From Deferribacteres bacterium (lineage in GTDB: Bacteria; Nitrospirota; Thermodesulfovibrionia; UBA6902): a DNA stretch of 5,123 bases. Positions 4,099-5,123 of the stretch are shown in pieces. The notes under the pieces were generated by a model, which was not told the DNA's origin, made no database searches, and saw nothing but the letters and a program-made list of their open reading frames with translations. Position numbers and translations under genes: made by a program. The stretch is taken from positions 1-5,123 of the forward strand of contig JAUVPO010000153.1 in assembly GCA_030598625.1 (NCBI GenBank), read 5' to 3'. The stretch's first letter is position 1; each line of letters begins with the position of its first letter.

Positions 4099-5123
4099 AT
4101 GCTTTGCGAACTCCACATCAGAAACTTCTCCATAATCGATGATGCGACCGTTGAGTTCGGGGGTGGATTTAATGTGCTTACCGGAGAAACAGGCGCCGGG
4201 AAATCCATAATAATCAATGCCCTGAGCCTTGCACTTGGAGAACGGGCGACGGGCGATCTCGTCAGGAGTGGCGAAAAGGAAGCGGTTGTCGAGGCATTTT
4301 TTGACATCCCTCCGGAACTATTGAACCATTCAACGCGTCAATTGCTCGAGGACAGCGGCATAGATTTTAACGACGGCCTTATTCTTAAAAGGATAGTTTC
4401 TTCACGGGGCAGGAGCAGGGCGTATGTAAACGGATCGCTCGTGAACGTGCAGACTCTATCGGATATCAGCAGAGATATTATAGATGTTCATGGACAATAC
4501 GAGCACCAGTCTTTACTTTCAGCGGACAAGCAAATGGATTTTCTGGATGCATACGGCGGTCTCATTGCCGACAGGCAGGAAGTGTCGGGAATTTATAAAT
4601 CGAAGCTTGATTTAAAACGGCAAATCAACGAACTTGTTCAGAAGGAGAAAGAGAGGGCCCAACGGCTTGATATGCTTGGATTTCAGATAAGCGAAATTGA
4701 GGCGGCGGATTTAAGGCCCGGAGAAAAGGAAGAACTCGGGGAAGAACTGAAAATCTTAAGCAGCGCTGTCCGTCTTGCAGAGCTTGCAAACAGGGCGTAT
4801 GATTTTCTTTATTCATCGGATTCGGCCTGTATTACTTCACTTTCAAAAGTTCTCGATGATCTCAAGGAGGTCTCCGGCATTGACGCCCGGGCAGGTGATG
4901 CCGTAAAGTCGGCGGAAGAAGCGCTTTTGCTGCTTGAAGAAACGGGATATTTCCTGAGAGATTATAAGGACGGCATTGATTTTAATCCGCAACGGCTCGA
5001 ACAGGTCCAGGAAAGGCTTGATCTTATAAAGGGACTAACAAAAAAATATGGCGGTGATATTCGGGAGATTCTTGATTATAAAGAAAAGGCCTTATCAGAG
5101 CTTGAAGGGCTTCAGCACGCCGA
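4099..5123 (+). CDS. recN: DNA repair protein RecN, N-terminal part (truncated by the window end)
   Basis: RecN is an SMC-like ATPase that acts early in recombinational repair of double-strand breaks in the cytoplasm. 341 complete codons are visible of a family usually 550-570 residues long. The Walker A motif GETGAGKS is at 29-36, after the typical LHIRNFSIIDDATVEFGGGF opening. Other family landmarks are RSRAYVNGSLV (105-115), IDVHGQYEHQSLL (128-140), FQISEIEAADLRPGE (195-209), and ERLDLIKGLTKKYGG (305-319), in the helical arm. The C-terminal ABC signature and Walker B lie beyond the window. The ATG start is fixed by an in-frame TGA at 4081-4083. The only Shine-Dalgarno-like sequence, GAGGA (4082-4086), overlaps that stop and lies 12 nt from the ATG, longer than usual. 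No frameshift is seen. Confidence 0.95.
   Translation, partial: MLCELHIRNFSIIDDATVEFGGGFNVLTGETGAGKSIIINALSLALGERATGDLVRSGEKEAVVEAFFDIPPELLNHSTRQLLEDSGIDFNDGLILKRIVSSRGRSRAYVNGSLVNVQTLSDISRDIIDVHGQYEHQSLLSADKQMDFLDAYGGLIADRQEVSGIYKSKLDLKRQINELVQKEKERAQRLDMLGFQISEIEAADLRPGEKEELGEELKILSSAVRLAELANRAYDFLYSSDSACITSLSKVLDDLKEVSGIDARAGDAVKSAEEALLLLEETGYFLRDYKDGIDFNPQRLEQVQERLDLIKGLTKKYGGDIREILDYKEKALSELEGLQHA

Noticed and set aside
4011..4307. 98-codon minus-strand open frame over the recN start
   Set aside because: It is antisense to the Walker A region of recN. The opposite frame encodes a clear family match.

Overview
The window (about 5.1 kb, moderate GC, AT-rich spacers) looks like chromosome of a Gram-negative bacterium that makes its c-type cytochromes with System II (ResB/CcsA) and carries several small PilZ proteins. 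That combination, plus the protein style, suggests a Nitrospirota or deltaproteobacterial-type organism. This is inference from the sequence alone; no taxonomic marker such as rRNA is present.

Layout, left to right: (1) the last 22 codons of a P1B-type metal-transporting ATPase (2-70); (2) a regulatory spacer with a near-consensus housekeeping promoter, a long-armed inverted repeat and phased short direct repeats; (3) a two-gene operon resB-ccsA (215-2754) joined by an ATGA stop/start overlap; (4) a bidirectional hairpin terminator; (5) two small PilZ-domain genes on the minus strand (2800-3126 and 3407-3739), each preceded by a spacer unusually rich in dyad symmetries; (6) the 5' 60% of recN on the plus strand, cut by the window end (4099-5123).

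ResB and CcsA form the inner-membrane complex that moves heme to the periplasm and attaches it to apocytochrome CXXCH motifs. The two PilZ proteins keep both halves of the cyclic-di-GMP binding signature and are probably stand-alone second-messenger receptors with unknown outputs. RecN is an SMC-like ATPase of double-strand-break repair.

I do not see an undescribed multigene system here. The points most worth following are non-coding or structural: a 23-bp palindrome lying on the -10 element of the first pilZ gene, three further dyads in the same 280-bp spacer, a heptamer shared by both pilZ upstream regions, an inverted repeat threaded through the resB promoter, and two apparent extra transmembrane helices in CcsA.
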